Source: Chromera velia
Lineage: Eukaryota; Sar; Chromeraceae
Reading direction: 5' to 3'
Assembly: GCA_018398765.1 (NCBI GenBank)
Contig: JAHBMJ010001944.1
Location: forward strand, 1 to 24,289
DNA: 24,289 nucleotides
The notes beneath the pieces are model-generated. The model made no database searches, had not been told where the DNA came from, and saw nothing but the letters and a program-made list of their open reading frames with translations. Shown one piece after another: positions 9,401 through 19,530 of the stretch. Position 1 is the first letter of the stretch, and every line of letters starts with the position of its first letter. The position numbers were made by a program, and so were the translations under genes.

Positions 9401-11055
9401 GGGGGTAGCACACAGGGTACAGAAGTTGAGGTCTCCTGTCCGGTAGTGGCCCCCAGCCGGCGGCCTGAGAGGAGACGTCGAGGCGGCGGTGTGCGGGACC
9501 CGTTTTGCCTTCTTTGGAGGGCAGCGCCGCAATCGTGTGACTCGGTCCAAGCGCTGAGGTGGAGCCCGGCTGCACGTGCCCTTTTTTTGTTCATGAGACG
9601 GTCCCACCGTCTCTCTCGATCGCGTCACAGGCCGAGTGGGTGTTTGCAGATCCGCACAGTGAGGATTCTGGGGATTGAGGAGGGAAAGGACGCAAGTGCG
9701 GTGGCAGTGTCCGCCTGCGTTGCAAGACAGGAAGAGGGAAGAGATGGGGGTGGGGGGCTGCATGGAACGGGAAGGGGAGGTTCTTCGAGAAGGAGGGGGA
9801 GCCTGGCAGCGCACCTGTGCGGGTGCCTGGAGCCCTCGGGTGTCTGCCGGGTGGCTCGATACGTCCTCTCTGTTCTGCGGCAGTGCTTTGGTTCTTCTTC
9901 TTCTGCTGCTGCTACTGCTCCGCAGTGGACATTCTTTTTTTTGCCCTTATGGGGAGAGGGTACAGGTAGAGGGAGGGGGGTGGGAAGGGCAGAGGGTGGG
10001 AGTGAGGGGGAGGGACTGTTGGGAGACGAGCGAGGAGCCTCGGTCTCCGGCTTCAGAGACACGAGAGATCTCATTGAGGGGGATGAGTGCGTTGAAGAAG
10101 CGCTAGCTGAACGAGCGGGGGGCAATTCTGTTTTTTCTCCTCCAGGCCCTCTAGAGGGGAGACAGAGGGGAGCATCTGCTGCTCCGGTCAGTAGCCATGT
10201 CTCTTTTTTCTTTCTGTCTACTCCTTTAATTTTTCGAAGATGGAGGAGGGAAGGAAGCTTCACTGCTGGGAGTGTGAATCGTTCGAGTGCATGACTTAAT
10301 TCAGTATGGTGATGAGTGCATGTGTTGTGTTACTCAGTGGGGGAACGAACCTTGCCCATGAAGTTTCTGCGTTCTTTTCTTCAATGGCTGCCTTCCTGAC
10401 TGACTGACTGACCGCCACGCAACTATCCGCCTATCTATCTGCAATGTCCTGATTTTCTTCTCAGCTCAACCTCTTTCTCGCAGATACCGAGGTGTCCCCC
10501 TTCCTCGGTCATCCGCTGGCCAGAATTGCTCACTTTCACGTGTATGAAAACGGTCCTAGCTCTCTTCTGATTTGCAATCATGCAAATGGTTGCATGTTTC
10601 CTTTCCTTTTCTTGCAGTACCCCTCCCCTTCCTCTGGATGCGATGACAAGGCAGATCTAGATGCACAGAGAGTGTCAGGAGCTTTGAGAGAAGTCGCCGC
10701 CGAGGCCGGAGAGGAGTGGACGTGCGTTGAAGAGAGGGGACTGCAGGAGGCCGGGGGGGTGCTCCGTCTGTTCGGGAAGAGTGATTGGCACGGGGGTCTC
10801 GTTGCTCTCGGGTGTGTCAGCTCGCGGCTTCTCTGGGTGGACGCTCGGGCGCAGCGTTTGGCTCTGCGGACATCCTCGGGAGGAGCCTCTGTGTCGGGGC
10901 GGGGAGGGGTTTCGGGTGCTTTGACAGTCGGGCAAGCTGCAGCTGCCATGCAGGCAGTGGTCAGAGAGGTCGAGCTTGTTTGTGCAGAGCCTGCTTGCAT
11001 GAATCTGGTACATGCAAGCGTGCGATCGGCCCAGGAAAGCGAAGCAAGACAGTGA
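5225..11055 (+). CDS. F-box protein with WD40-like repeats, 5 exons
   Basis: Proposed exons are 5225-5282, 6170-6219, 6925-7309, 7884-10186 and 10618-11055, all GT-AG and phase-consistent (3,234 nt, 1,077 residues). The first three exons join into an F-box at about residues 3-56: LPDRVLWSLVGFLE, then LSLCLLSKEWAVRL, then EVWLRLC. This is the order of hydrophobic residues and the W-x-x-LC end expected of the family, which binds Skp1 in SCF ubiquitin ligases. A W-rich segment (EWYWRFLEW, near 130) follows. The 2.3-kb fourth exon holds strand pairs like degenerate WD40 blades, e.g. HRVCRVAFRPDG, LPLVVLADARGRRLMVF and VQALRWSP, with Gly/Arg-rich loops between. The last exon adds a blade-like GGLVALGCVSSRLLWVD. 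So it probably recruits substrates for ubiquitination. The exon 4 end and a possible extra exon at 10484-10539 are uncertain. Confidence 0.68.
5516..5663. repeat. (CA)n followed by (GA)n and purine-rich tract
   Basis: (AC)n runs to 5550, then (GA)n to 5577, then GGGA/GA-rich purine sequence. It lies in intron 1 of the F-box gene. Alternating purine-pyrimidine DNA directly next to a long purine tract can form Z-DNA and triplex structures (general knowledge). Confidence 0.9.
6170..6219 (+). other. Exon 2 of the F-box gene (50-nt micro-exon)
   Basis: The acceptor tttccgtgcag precedes it. It completes a Gly codon and reads VSATGGSVLSLCLLSK, the middle of the F-box, then ends in phase 0 at TCGAAG|GTGCGTGCG. 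Without this micro-exon the frame into exon 3 is closed by a stop. Confidence 0.62.
6426..6570. repeat. (TC)n and (TGTC)n microsatellite in intron 2
   Basis: A (TC)n run is followed by CGCTCT and CTGTCTGT variants. It lies in the second intron of the F-box gene and produces long artefactual Ser/Leu open frames. Confidence 0.9.
7310..7883 (+). other. Intron 3 of the F-box gene
   Basis: The donor is GCTGCAG|GTGAGCTGG and the acceptor ggttgtgcag. Joining 7309 to 7884 keeps frame (g|GT, Gly). The intron contains an open stretch at 7506-7790 ending in an ideal donor (GTGAGTAAGT), but none of its acceptors keeps the frame of both neighbours, so I treat it as intronic. Confidence 0.55.
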
Positions 11056-11363
11056 ACCCGCAAAGCCGGCCAAAGTTCTGCGTGCGCTTTCTGTGCTGAA
11101 TACTGCACACTGCCTAGCACACGGTATGTACAGGTACCAGGTCTAGGCCACTTTGAACTTTTCAACATTTTCAAATTTGGTTATAATACCGTTATATTGA
11201 GCTACATATGTCTACGGTTGTGCCTACAGGGTCGTTCTAGCGGCTGTGTTGCCCTTTTATTGCGTATGCTTTTAAAATTCATTCAGTGGCTTTCTGATAA
11301 ATTCAATCTATCATTAGATACAATCATCTAATTTTCATCATCATCATCATTACCATTGGGGCA

Positions 11364-11400
11364 GGAGGTCAATCCTCCAGAGATTAATCCAGGGAGGATT
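11364..11400. repeat. Overlapping inverted repeats
   Basis: GGAGG (11364-11368), CCTCC (11374-11378) and GGAGG (11393-11397) let the middle segment pair with either neighbour. The second pairing extends to 8 bp (AATCCTCC with GGAGGATT). Confidence 0.5.
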
Positions 11401-13790
11401 TAAGAGGATTAAGATTAATGTCCGAAGGATTAGCTTCCCGCCCCCATACCGAATGTCCGATGTGCGGCTTCCAGGGAAAGCGCGTATAGACGCATTAGAC
11501 CTCTCTGGCTGGCTCGGATATACAGGTCTAGCCTGTACCGCAGGCGGATCACACTGAACAACTCTAGGAACAACTCAATTTAAGTTAATTAATCGACTAG
11601 TTAATCGATCACCTGGTACCTGCGTATGCATGCAAGAGGGCTCATTCCCTCCTATGGCATCATCATCGACTAGTTTCAATGTATAATGCAATATTATAAC
11701 TTTGAATTTAATTTACTTTATAAACTCTGCGCTAAAACCTTGTTGTTATAAATTATGTCTATCCACACTATATATACACTTTGTAATGCCAATAAATACC
11801 AATTAATTTCTGATTCAATTCCATTTGTTGTTCTTTGCTCATATAGCACTAGTTACTATGACAATCGAGCACAAATAATTGTAGCCCTTTTAGATTTTTT
11901 TTTGACTGCGTCAATCATTTAATTGTTATGCAAACATTAGTATCAGTGGAGAGAAAGGGAGAAGCCAGGAAAGAGATAAATGAGGCGTGCTTACATGAAG
12001 TTGGACCACTCAATCCGCAGATAAGTAGGTGAGTGGTAGCATGCATTGGTTCATTTCCAGAGTCGGGTAGTTCATTTGTTTGTCTTTGTATTAAAGATTA
12101 TAGAGATGGCATTTTCGGTTCACGGTGACAGATCGCAGGCCGGAGAAGCTGTTGGCTGTTCCACAGACAGAAAGTTCGTTTTCATTTGCATTTCCACGAA
12201 TAAATAAATGAATGAATACAATCGAGCGACGAAGGCCTCGATGACTGTGTCCCATTTGGTTCTTTTTTTCTCTCTCTCTTTGTTGGTTTCGTTGCTTTCT
12301 GTACTGCACTTTCCTTACCCCCTCCCCCCCTGTGCTGAATTTTCTCCCCGTTTTACCCCGGTCACCTTTTTTTTCTCCTTCATGTTTGTCAGAGTTGTTC
12401 CGTTACCCTCTCGTCCTTGCCCCCTGCACTCCGTTTTTCAATTCTCATCTCTCTGTCTTTGTGTCTCAAACGGTGACTGGAACTTTTGTGTATCTCAGTG
12501 AGTGTGAGCAGGAAACAGGAGAGAAAAGACGGCGAAAAGGCGTGACCCCAACTGACATCTCACTGCGTCCGTTTGAATCCTTTTTGGAGTTGCGTTGTCA
12601 GACACGCAGACGCTTTCCTTGTTTCCTCTTTCTCCCTGTCAATCCTTACGCTTTTTTTTTGAGGAGGTTTTGTCTGGTGTTTGTGAGTGAGCTGTGTACC
12701 CTGAATTCTTTCAACCTTCTTGCATGCAAGTCATGTCCCTCCATTTGTTTCTTTCTTCCTTGCTCTCGAAGTAAGTGTGTGCGTTTTCAAATATGAAATA
12801 TCAAATGTTAGATGATCATACAGACAGACAGACAGGCACGGCCTGATCGGATCAATTCACCAAAAACTGAAGCAAGAACTGTGTAGACGTTTGCTCAATA
12901 AAGACCGGCAGAGGAGAAGAGAATGTCTTCTGATAACATTTAGATCGGTTAGAATGTCTGTTCTGTCTGTGCTTTTCTCTCTCTGCTTGTTCTCCTCTCC
13001 TTGTACACACGTTCATATCAATTCACCCCCCGCCCCCCCCCTTTTTCTTTTCTTTCTCTCTTCCTTCCTTGGTTCCTTCCTTCCTTTCTTTCTTTTTTTC
13101 TTTCTTTCTCATTCATTGGATTGCTCATTCTTTCTGTATGTTTTCTCTTTCTGTTTGGTTGTTTTTTCGTATTTTAATTGTCTGGTTCCCGGAAACCCCC
13201 TTTTGTCACATGGCCTTCCTTGGCTTTGGATTGATTGCCTTTCTGTCGTATCGTTTTCCTTTTCTAACTTGCTTTCTGCTCCATATTTGAGCGAACTCAT
13301 GGCAGGCAATGAATACAGGCAGGTTGCGGATTGATCTTTCAATTCAATTCATCTATTCATGTAGTCAATTCAATTTTTGAAACTTGAAGAAACGAAGAGA
13401 CGAACGGGACGTTTTCGAAGATCAGAACAGCGCAAGCAAACCAGAAAGGGTGAGCAAACAACTGCAAGAGAGAAATTGCTCCGTCCGTCAAAGAAGAAGA
13501 GAAGGCAAGGGGAGAGAGAGAGAAGGACAACCGGCAGGATTGCGTGCTTGAATCTCCAATGAGATTGCAAGCCCCATGAAGGTTTGTCTGTCGAACTCGA
13601 GAGAAGCCAACACACAGAGAGACAGATAAATCACCCAACGAGAATGAAAAGCGCGTGCACACAGAAAGACAGAGACAAACAAATACTGCAAATGGTTTTC
13701 TTCAATCTGGCTTTGAAATAAAAAAAAGAGGAAAGATGGACACCCTGCCTCATTTGGAGAACAAGGAAGGATGCACGCCCATTGCTTCAC

Positions 13791-13824
<34 letters not shown>
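13791..13824. repeat. (TTGA)n microsatellite
   Basis: About eight uninterrupted copies of TTGA/GATT. The same unit recurs near 21,250 and 23,953. Confidence 0.9.
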
Positions 13825-14227
13825 CTGAGCAGTGTCTACTCTCTCCCCATCGTTATTTTGATCTTTACTTGATTGGTTGACGTCTTTTCTTTCTTCATCT
13901 TTTCCTTGCAAGTGCCTCTGTGTATAAGTGTGTCTTCCCGACTAGAGCAAGCGAGGCTTCGGATGATCATTTGTTGGTTGATGTGCTCTTTGATTTTATT
14001 TGACGTGTTATGTCTCAATGTGAGGAAAAGTTGGTTGACTTTTTTTTGTAGAAGGGGGAAAGAGATGACAGACAAAAAGAAGAGGGTGAAAGGAGTCGAG
14101 TTCGTGCGCATTCAGTCTCTTTCTGTTTTCCGGATCATCAAACTGTCACTCTATCTTTTGTTTTCTCATTTAATGTTTTCTTTTCTTTTCGTTTCGTTTC
14201 TCTTTTTTCTCTTCTTTGTTTGTTTTC

Positions 14228-15048
14228 TCATTTTTTGCCTTTGTTGTCTGTTTCCTCTTCCCCCCCAGCCACGGGGATGTCCTCCTGCTCTGCTGCTCCT
14301 AGAGACTTTCTCTTTTCTTCCGAAGAAACTCTTTCCTCCTCTGTACCCGACTCCTCCGACTCCTTTTCTTTCTCTCCTTCCACTTCTTCTTCCACCACCT
14401 TCTTCTTCTCTCTGAAAATACGCGCACCACGAGCTTTCCTGAACACACCGCCAGCCACCAGGCCAGAGGAGCCAGTCCGAGCCCCACCGAAGACCCCGAC
14501 CTCATTCTCCTGCCTCTCCTTCCTCTGTGCCTGCTCTCCCTCCTTCTCCTCCCCCTCACCCCCCTCCTCCTCCACAGGTTCCCCGCAGAGCTCCCGACAC
14601 ACCGCTGCCTGCTTCTTGGTGATTTCCTGACAGTCCAGAGAAGCAGGCTCGTGAGAGTGGATGAACACGCAGGTCGATCCAAACTCACACCTGCCCGCCT
14701 GCACAACAAACAGAAGTCAGGCAGATGGACCAAATTGGCGTTAAAAAAAGATGAAGCAAGGAAGTAAGAAGGTAGGTTTGCTAGTGAACAAAGCATATAA
14801 AAAGCAGCGAAGAAACATATCTATCCCCCCCGTTTGTCCTTCTTCCCTCCCCTCCCCTCCTCGTCAGCCTTCCTGAGGGTTGCTTCCACCAGGGGAAGGC
14901 ATTAGTCAATGAATGCATACCGACACACTCATACACACTCAGCGACTTTTGTGAGAAAGAAAGAACGTGAGGGGACAACCTGATCTGAGTCTCCAGGATG
15001 CCCCTTTAAGAAAGCAGCTTTGTACAAACGTTGCAGTCATAAAATTGC

Positions 15049-15081
<33 letters not shown>

Positions 15082-18000
15082 CTTCCCTCCCTCTCTCCCT
15101 CTCTCCCTCCGTACCCACCCACCTGCACAAACGACGCGCAGGGTCTTGTCCTGAAGGTCTCGAAGTGTTGCAGCTCCAGGAGGTAGTGGGCGTAGAAGCA
15201 GCTGTTGCGCCATTTGCACTTCCGGTGATCTCCCACACCTGCAGTCAGTCAGCATGGAAGCAAGGAGGGAAGGCAGATGGTAGACCAGTCGGCACTCTGT
15301 CGGAAGAAAGAGGAACACGGACGAAAGCAGTCACAGGACGAGTTTTTGATAGGGCTAAAAAAAAAGAATCAAGTGAGCACTTTTCCGCGTTTCTTCTTCG
15401 ATGATTTATTCATGGACGTCTTTTGCAGAGCAGGACAAACGAGAAACGAACGAACCAGCCATCGAGTCAACGAATGAACCAATCAACCGATCATACATTT
15501 GGCAACTAACGGACGGACCTGATGTACAGGGTGTTGTGCATGTTCTGTATCTGGAGGGATCGGGGAGGAGAGTTTTGGGAGTGAGCCATCCAACAGGACC
15601 GTCAATGCCTCCTTGGGTGATAGGCTGTCTCCTCTCTCTGTCTCTCGGAATGCGCGGAGAACCTTTCTCTCGATCTCCTTCCCTCTCTCTGTCCCTGTCG
15701 GCGAAATGAGGGGATGGAGGGAGACCCTCTCGACAGTGAAAGTCCCTAGGGTCTCTCTGTCCCCCGAGTCCGTGTCCGAAGCCCGGAGGTCCCTCCGGTA
15801 GTTGCCCTCCTCTCTCTCTCGCATGTGGGTGGTGAAAGTGGGGAGGGGATCCTCGGTGGTAAGGATTCATTGGAGGCCCCCCTTGGTGCATTGACCTCAT
15901 CTCCTCTTCACCATGAGGAGGAAACGGGTGCGTCATGTGGGGGTCGAAATCAGCCTGTGCGTCTCTCCTGAAGTCCATAGCGTTTCCGTGGGGGGGGGGG
16001 AAAACTGAGAGGGAGGGGCGCGCATCCCCCCTCCCATGGTTCTGTTGTGCTCATGATATCCGAAACCTCTGGGGTCCCTGTCCCGGTCTCGATCGGTACT
16101 GCTGAACATGTTTCCCTCTCTGTCTCTCGAATTGAAAAGATGAGGAGCAGAGGAACGACAGTGATGAGGAGAAAGGGGCATGCCTCGAAGGCTCGAGTGC
16201 GCGTGTCTGTTGTGAGGGCGTTCGCACGGAGTCCCTTCAAACCCAGGAGGGGGTGAGTGATCCTCTCTGTTGAGAAGACGGCCATCATGGTTATGACCCT
16301 CACTCCCCTCTCTAGCTTCTCTTTCTTGTTCCTTCTCCGCTTCAGCCTCGAAGGAGGCGCCTGGAGACTTCCCTTCGGGGCTCTGCTGTTTCTGCTGCAC
16401 GAGCATTTTCAGCGTCTCATTCCTGTCACTCGACAACAAGAGAGATCTCTCCAGTGCCTGGGTGTACCTTTCCTGGAGCTGCAGCCATCCATCCATCCAT
16501 GCATCGGGTAGAAAGGCAGACAGTCGGCAAGTCACACAGCATCGTAGGTTGGTAGGTTGTGTGGAGGCAGTATTGCTCGAGTTCAATGCAAGGGGGGCAG
16601 TTTGCGTGCACAAGTCTGTACAGTTTCATGCAAAACAAAGACAAACATGCATACACATATGAGGTTGGTGAACTGCCACGGACGCTCAAATCAATCGCGA
16701 CACACGCCAGACAATTGGAGACGACGGCTTTCGCCATGCACGTGAGTGTCTTTCCTTCCTTCATTTTTTTTCTTTCTTTTTGCCTTTGTTCCTGATTTCA
16801 GAAAACAGAGAGTCGGAGTCACTCACGCAGCAAACGCCCGCCCCTCTCTTCACAGGAACCCGACTCTCTCTCTGCTCAAACGAATAACTATCTGCACGAC
16901 TTTCGGCCTGCCTGACTGTCTGCTTGCTTGGCCGGCTGCCGGAGTGGAGTCTGCTCCTACCTCTCTCTCTGCTTGCCTGACTGACTGACCTTTGCGTAGT
17001 CACTCCGCAGCCTCTCAAGTTCCTCCTTGACGCGCCGAGCACACGAGGAGGAACACGCACGGACCGCCACAGAGCTGGTCAGAGAGGCCGACGTGCCACA
17101 GAGCTCGCAGGTCAGTTGCACGTCTGCTTTCTGGGTCCGTCCGGTGCACCCATCTCCTCCGAGTGTTGTCTGAGTGGAGTGGACGAGGGCGTTGGAGGGG
17201 GGGGGGGTGTGAGAGCCCCCCGACAGCGTGCGGCAGGAGGGGGAATCCCAAACTCCGTGCGAGTGCCCCGGGAGGCCCCGGTGCGTCTGGTTGGTGTGCA
17301 CGCAGCGACCACCAAAGCCGGAAAGCTCATTGGTCCGAGAGTCTGAGCTCACCTGCATACCGACAAAAGAAAAAAGGGTCAGGATGGAGGGAATCAAGAT
17401 TGGCCGCACGTTCCGGCTTGGGTGCGCGTGCGTCTGCCTGTCTCTGTGCATGTGTGGCAATCGAGAGCAGCGGTTTGCTCGCAGAAAGAGTGAAAAACAC
17501 AGGACGAAAGAAGCAGAGAAAAAGCTGTCAGCGATGAGCGCAAATGATGAGATATGGGCAGAGGAAAGGCACCTCGTCGGTATGCCTCGTGCCCTCAGGT
17601 CAGTCATTTTCAAAGGACAAAGCAACAAGGACTGCAGACTGGATTTTCTTGCACAGGCATGCAGAACTCAAGTCAACGATGTCTCGGAAGACAAATAAGT
17701 GGTTATTTTTACATCGATGCTGACCCTCTGATGGCAGCCGGAGTTTGTGTGAGGGGCACCGTTCGATTCCCTCTCGTGCTCTTCCATCTGTTCCTCCTGC
17801 TGCCACAACTCAGGCCTCTTCTTGCTGTTCTCCACACCCTCAAACTCGCCCCCCTCCATCTTTTCTCCAATGAGAAGACTCTTCTCAGCAAACGCAAAGA
17901 CATCCTGCAGGATATCCTCGCCCTCTGCTAGAAGGGAGAAGGAACGCGCGGGGGTCCCGTTGCTGTTGCTGTTGGTGTAGCTGCAGTTGGAATCGTCACC

Positions 18001-18315
18001 GTCGAATATGGTCTCCACTCTCTCGCCGTCCCTCTGACTTCCTTCGTCCGCTCGCGAATGGGAAGATCCAGACTGGTTCAGAGGGGGGAAGAGGTCCTGA
18101 AATGCACTCTCAGCTCCGTGGGACGTACAGAGAGAGAGGGCACCACACCCTGCTGTGCCAGCAGCAGAGAGGGGAAGAGGGGGGCTGCCGACTGCTGAGT
18201 CGATGCTTGTTGCCACCGAAGGAGTGTGTTCAGACAAGGAGGGAGGTACCTCAGCACGATCGACTTGGTGCTTCTTTAATTTGGGGCTGGTGCCGACTTC
18301 GGCTGGTGTGTCCAT
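14228..18315 (-). CDS. Tandem CCCH zinc-finger, coiled-coil protein, 5 exons
   Basis: Exons on the minus strand are 18315-17725, 17352-16990, 16478-15519, 15238-15123 and 14698-14228. Phases agree at every join if one base is added in the homopolymer 15990-16000, giving about 833 residues. Exon 1 is acidic and Ser-rich. Exon 2 ends with a Cys motif (C-x2-C-x14-C-x3-C, residues 279-301) running into a coiled coil (VKEELERLRSDYAK then LQERYTQALERSL). Exon 3 is rich in Arg/Asp, His, Pro and Gly. Two CCCH fingers follow: C636-x9-C646-x5-C652-x3-H656 and C672-x8-C681-x5-C687-x3-H691. The tail is Glu/Lys-rich. CCCH fingers of this spacing usually bind RNA and control mRNA stability or processing; that role is inferred. 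The start is the first in-frame ATG (AAAAGATGG) after a stop at 18439-18441; an upstream non-ATG extension is possible. Confidence 0.7.
14660..15240 (-). other. Two CCCH zinc fingers split by introns
   Basis: Finger 1 crosses the exon 3/4 junction (15519 to 15238): its first Cys is in exon 3, the rest (KCKWRNSCFYAH) in exon 4. Finger 2 crosses the exon 4/5 junction (15123 to 14698): RTRPCASFVQ joins AGRCEFGSTCVFIH. Each half is unrecognisable alone, so the joined motifs strongly support these introns. The intron between exons 4 and 5 contains a (CA)n repeat. Confidence 0.75.
15048..15077. repeat. (CA)n microsatellite in an intron of the CCCH gene
   Basis: About 15 CA dinucleotides, next to a TCCC-rich stretch just inside the donor of intron 4. 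Confidence 0.9.
15990..16000 (-). other. Homopolymer frame break in the CCCH gene
   Basis: Eleven G on the plus strand (C on the coding strand). Upstream the coding frame ends SQFSPPP and would run on to a stop after about 20 further codons. With one more C the frame continues as PHGNAMDFRRDAQAD and joins the same Asp/Arg/His/Pro-rich composition, the correct phase and the CCCH fingers. A sequencing or assembly deletion is most likely; a natural slip or polymorphism is possible. Confidence 0.6.
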
Positions 18316-18557
18316 CTTTTCTGAAAGGCTTGCTTCCAGTAAACTTCTTTCTCCTTTACTTGCTTGCTTCGATCTCTTTGTTTGGGATTGCAATGCTGTG
18401 CCAATCTGTGTCTGCTGCTCTGTCACTTTCCCATGGGCTCACTTACTACTCCTATTGAACGGTCCCACGGGGAAGTTCCGTCGACTTCTTACACAAGGGA
18501 TTGCTTCAAAAAGGAGGCTGAGGACGTGCATTGAACGGACGGGTGGACGGATGCGCG

Positions 18558-18573
18558 TGCATGCATGCATGCA
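18558..18573. promoter_or_regulatory. TGCATGC-type palindrome cluster
   Basis: TGCATGCATGCATGCA is a 16-bp perfect palindrome that contains overlapping TGCATGC sites; a second 8-bp copy lies at 18606. The motif resembles the ApiAP2-linked element of coccidia and other alveolates. Function is inferred. Confidence 0.45.
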
Positions 18574-18633
18574 CATGCTTCAATTGTGGTTCGCACGGAT
18601 CCTTGTGCATGCATGGGGCTCTTCCTGGAATTC

Positions 18634-18666
18634 TTTTTTTTTTTTTTTTCAGGCAAAAAAAAAAAA
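18634..18666. repeat. Poly-T/poly-A inverted repeat
   Basis: Sixteen T, then caggc, then twelve A. It could form a hairpin. On the plus strand the T run followed by CAG also looks like a splice acceptor. Confidence 0.7.
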
Positions 18667-19128
18667 TCCATGCAAACAATCTGACGCGGTCGCGGCCGTG
18701 TGCGCGATGCCCCCCCCCCCATGCAAGAGTCGTGGAATCTTGCCATTATCTTGGAAGTTGGATGACTGCAAGAATGTCGACGCACGTCGGATTGTCACAA
18801 TGTGTATACATGATCGAAACATCATACATGACACTTGGCTGGTATCATGCAGCGTGCATGGCCGGCGTGACTTGTGGAAGTTGTTTGCTAAAAGGTGCAA
18901 GAACACAGCCTGCATTCTGTCTGCGATCGACTGAGTTTTTGGGTTCATTTGTTTTCACAACTTTCAGCCCTCCTCCCTCCCGACCTCACTCGCTCCTGCC
19001 TGTCCTTGTGCAGGGTGCTGCCAGGCACTGCAGTGGCCTCCTAGGAAAGCCGGCCGCCCGGAGGCAGTCGAACCCCACACAGAACGATGGCAGCGATTCG
19101 GTAGGGGAAATTTAGATCGCATGAAAGT

Positions 19129-19530
19129 ATGAGCTCTGACGAGACGGCGAGAGTAAGAGAAGTGGAGGGGAACCCGGCACCCGAGGGGGGATGGGGCGGT
19201 TTGAATGGAAAACATGCGGTGACGCCCTCTTCAGTTGGGGCCTTTTTGGGAGAGTCAAAGCACGAGCACGAGAGAGTGCGTGTCGCAGAGGGTGGAGAAG
19301 TGATGAAGAGGGGGGACGCCTCTGAGATGATGTCACCACACGAGAAGGCCGGGGCAGTGGGGGATGGTGGTGAGGGGGGGGAGAAAGAAAACAGTGAGAA
19401 GGAGGAAGAAGAGGAGGAGGGGGAAGGCAGCCTTGTCCCTCCTTCAGGGGAGCCCTCTCCTATTGTGAGACCGTCCTTTGGAGGGACTCGCAATGAGAGA
19501 AAGTTGAAGTTACTCATGGAACAAATCAAG
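19129..19530 (+). other. Exon 1 of the charged-protein gene
   Basis: 134 codons from ATG 19129 to ATCAAG|GTACGTCTG, phase 0. The donor is strong. Two short upstream ORFs precede it: ATG 19087 to TAG 19104 (5 codons) and ATG 19121 to TGA 19132, the latter overlapping the main ATG. Confidence 0.6.

Larger units (their letters stand above)
11056..14227. other. Intergenic region between convergent genes
   Basis: No gene is supported. About 11,150-12,110 is clearly AT-richer than its surroundings, has a (TCA)n run at 11335-11351, overlapping hairpins at 11364-11400 and AATAAA-type signals, and may be an old mobile-element fragment plus the 3' UTR of the F-box gene. From about 12,200 to 14,220 the plus strand is strongly C/T-rich, with TTTC/TTCC runs (13,055-13,110) and (TTGA)n at 13791-13824. 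Its open frames are Phe/Leu/Ser-rich artefacts. The 3' UTR of the CCCH gene should lie just below 14,228. Confidence 0.5.
18316..19128. promoter_or_regulatory. Divergent promoter region with TGCATGCA palindromes
   Basis: This 813-bp gap separates the start codons of the minus-strand CCCH gene and the plus-strand charged-protein gene, so both promoters should lie here. It contains TGCATGCATGCATGCA (18558-18573) and TGCATGCA (18606-18613). GCATGC cores are known promoter motifs in apicomplexan relatives, where AP2-domain factors bind them. It also holds a T16...A12 inverted repeat (18634-18666) and a run of 11 C (18710-18720). Confidence 0.5.

Noticed and set aside
10484-10539. Additional short exon between exons 4 and 5 of the F-box gene
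   Set aside because: Good acceptor (tttctcgcag) and open frame, but it needs a weaker exon 4 donor; left as an alternative rather than part of the main model.
12208-13334. Plus-strand Phe/Leu/Ser open frames that look like membrane proteins
   Set aside because: The hydrophobic stretches follow from C/T-rich DNA and show no codon or splice support.
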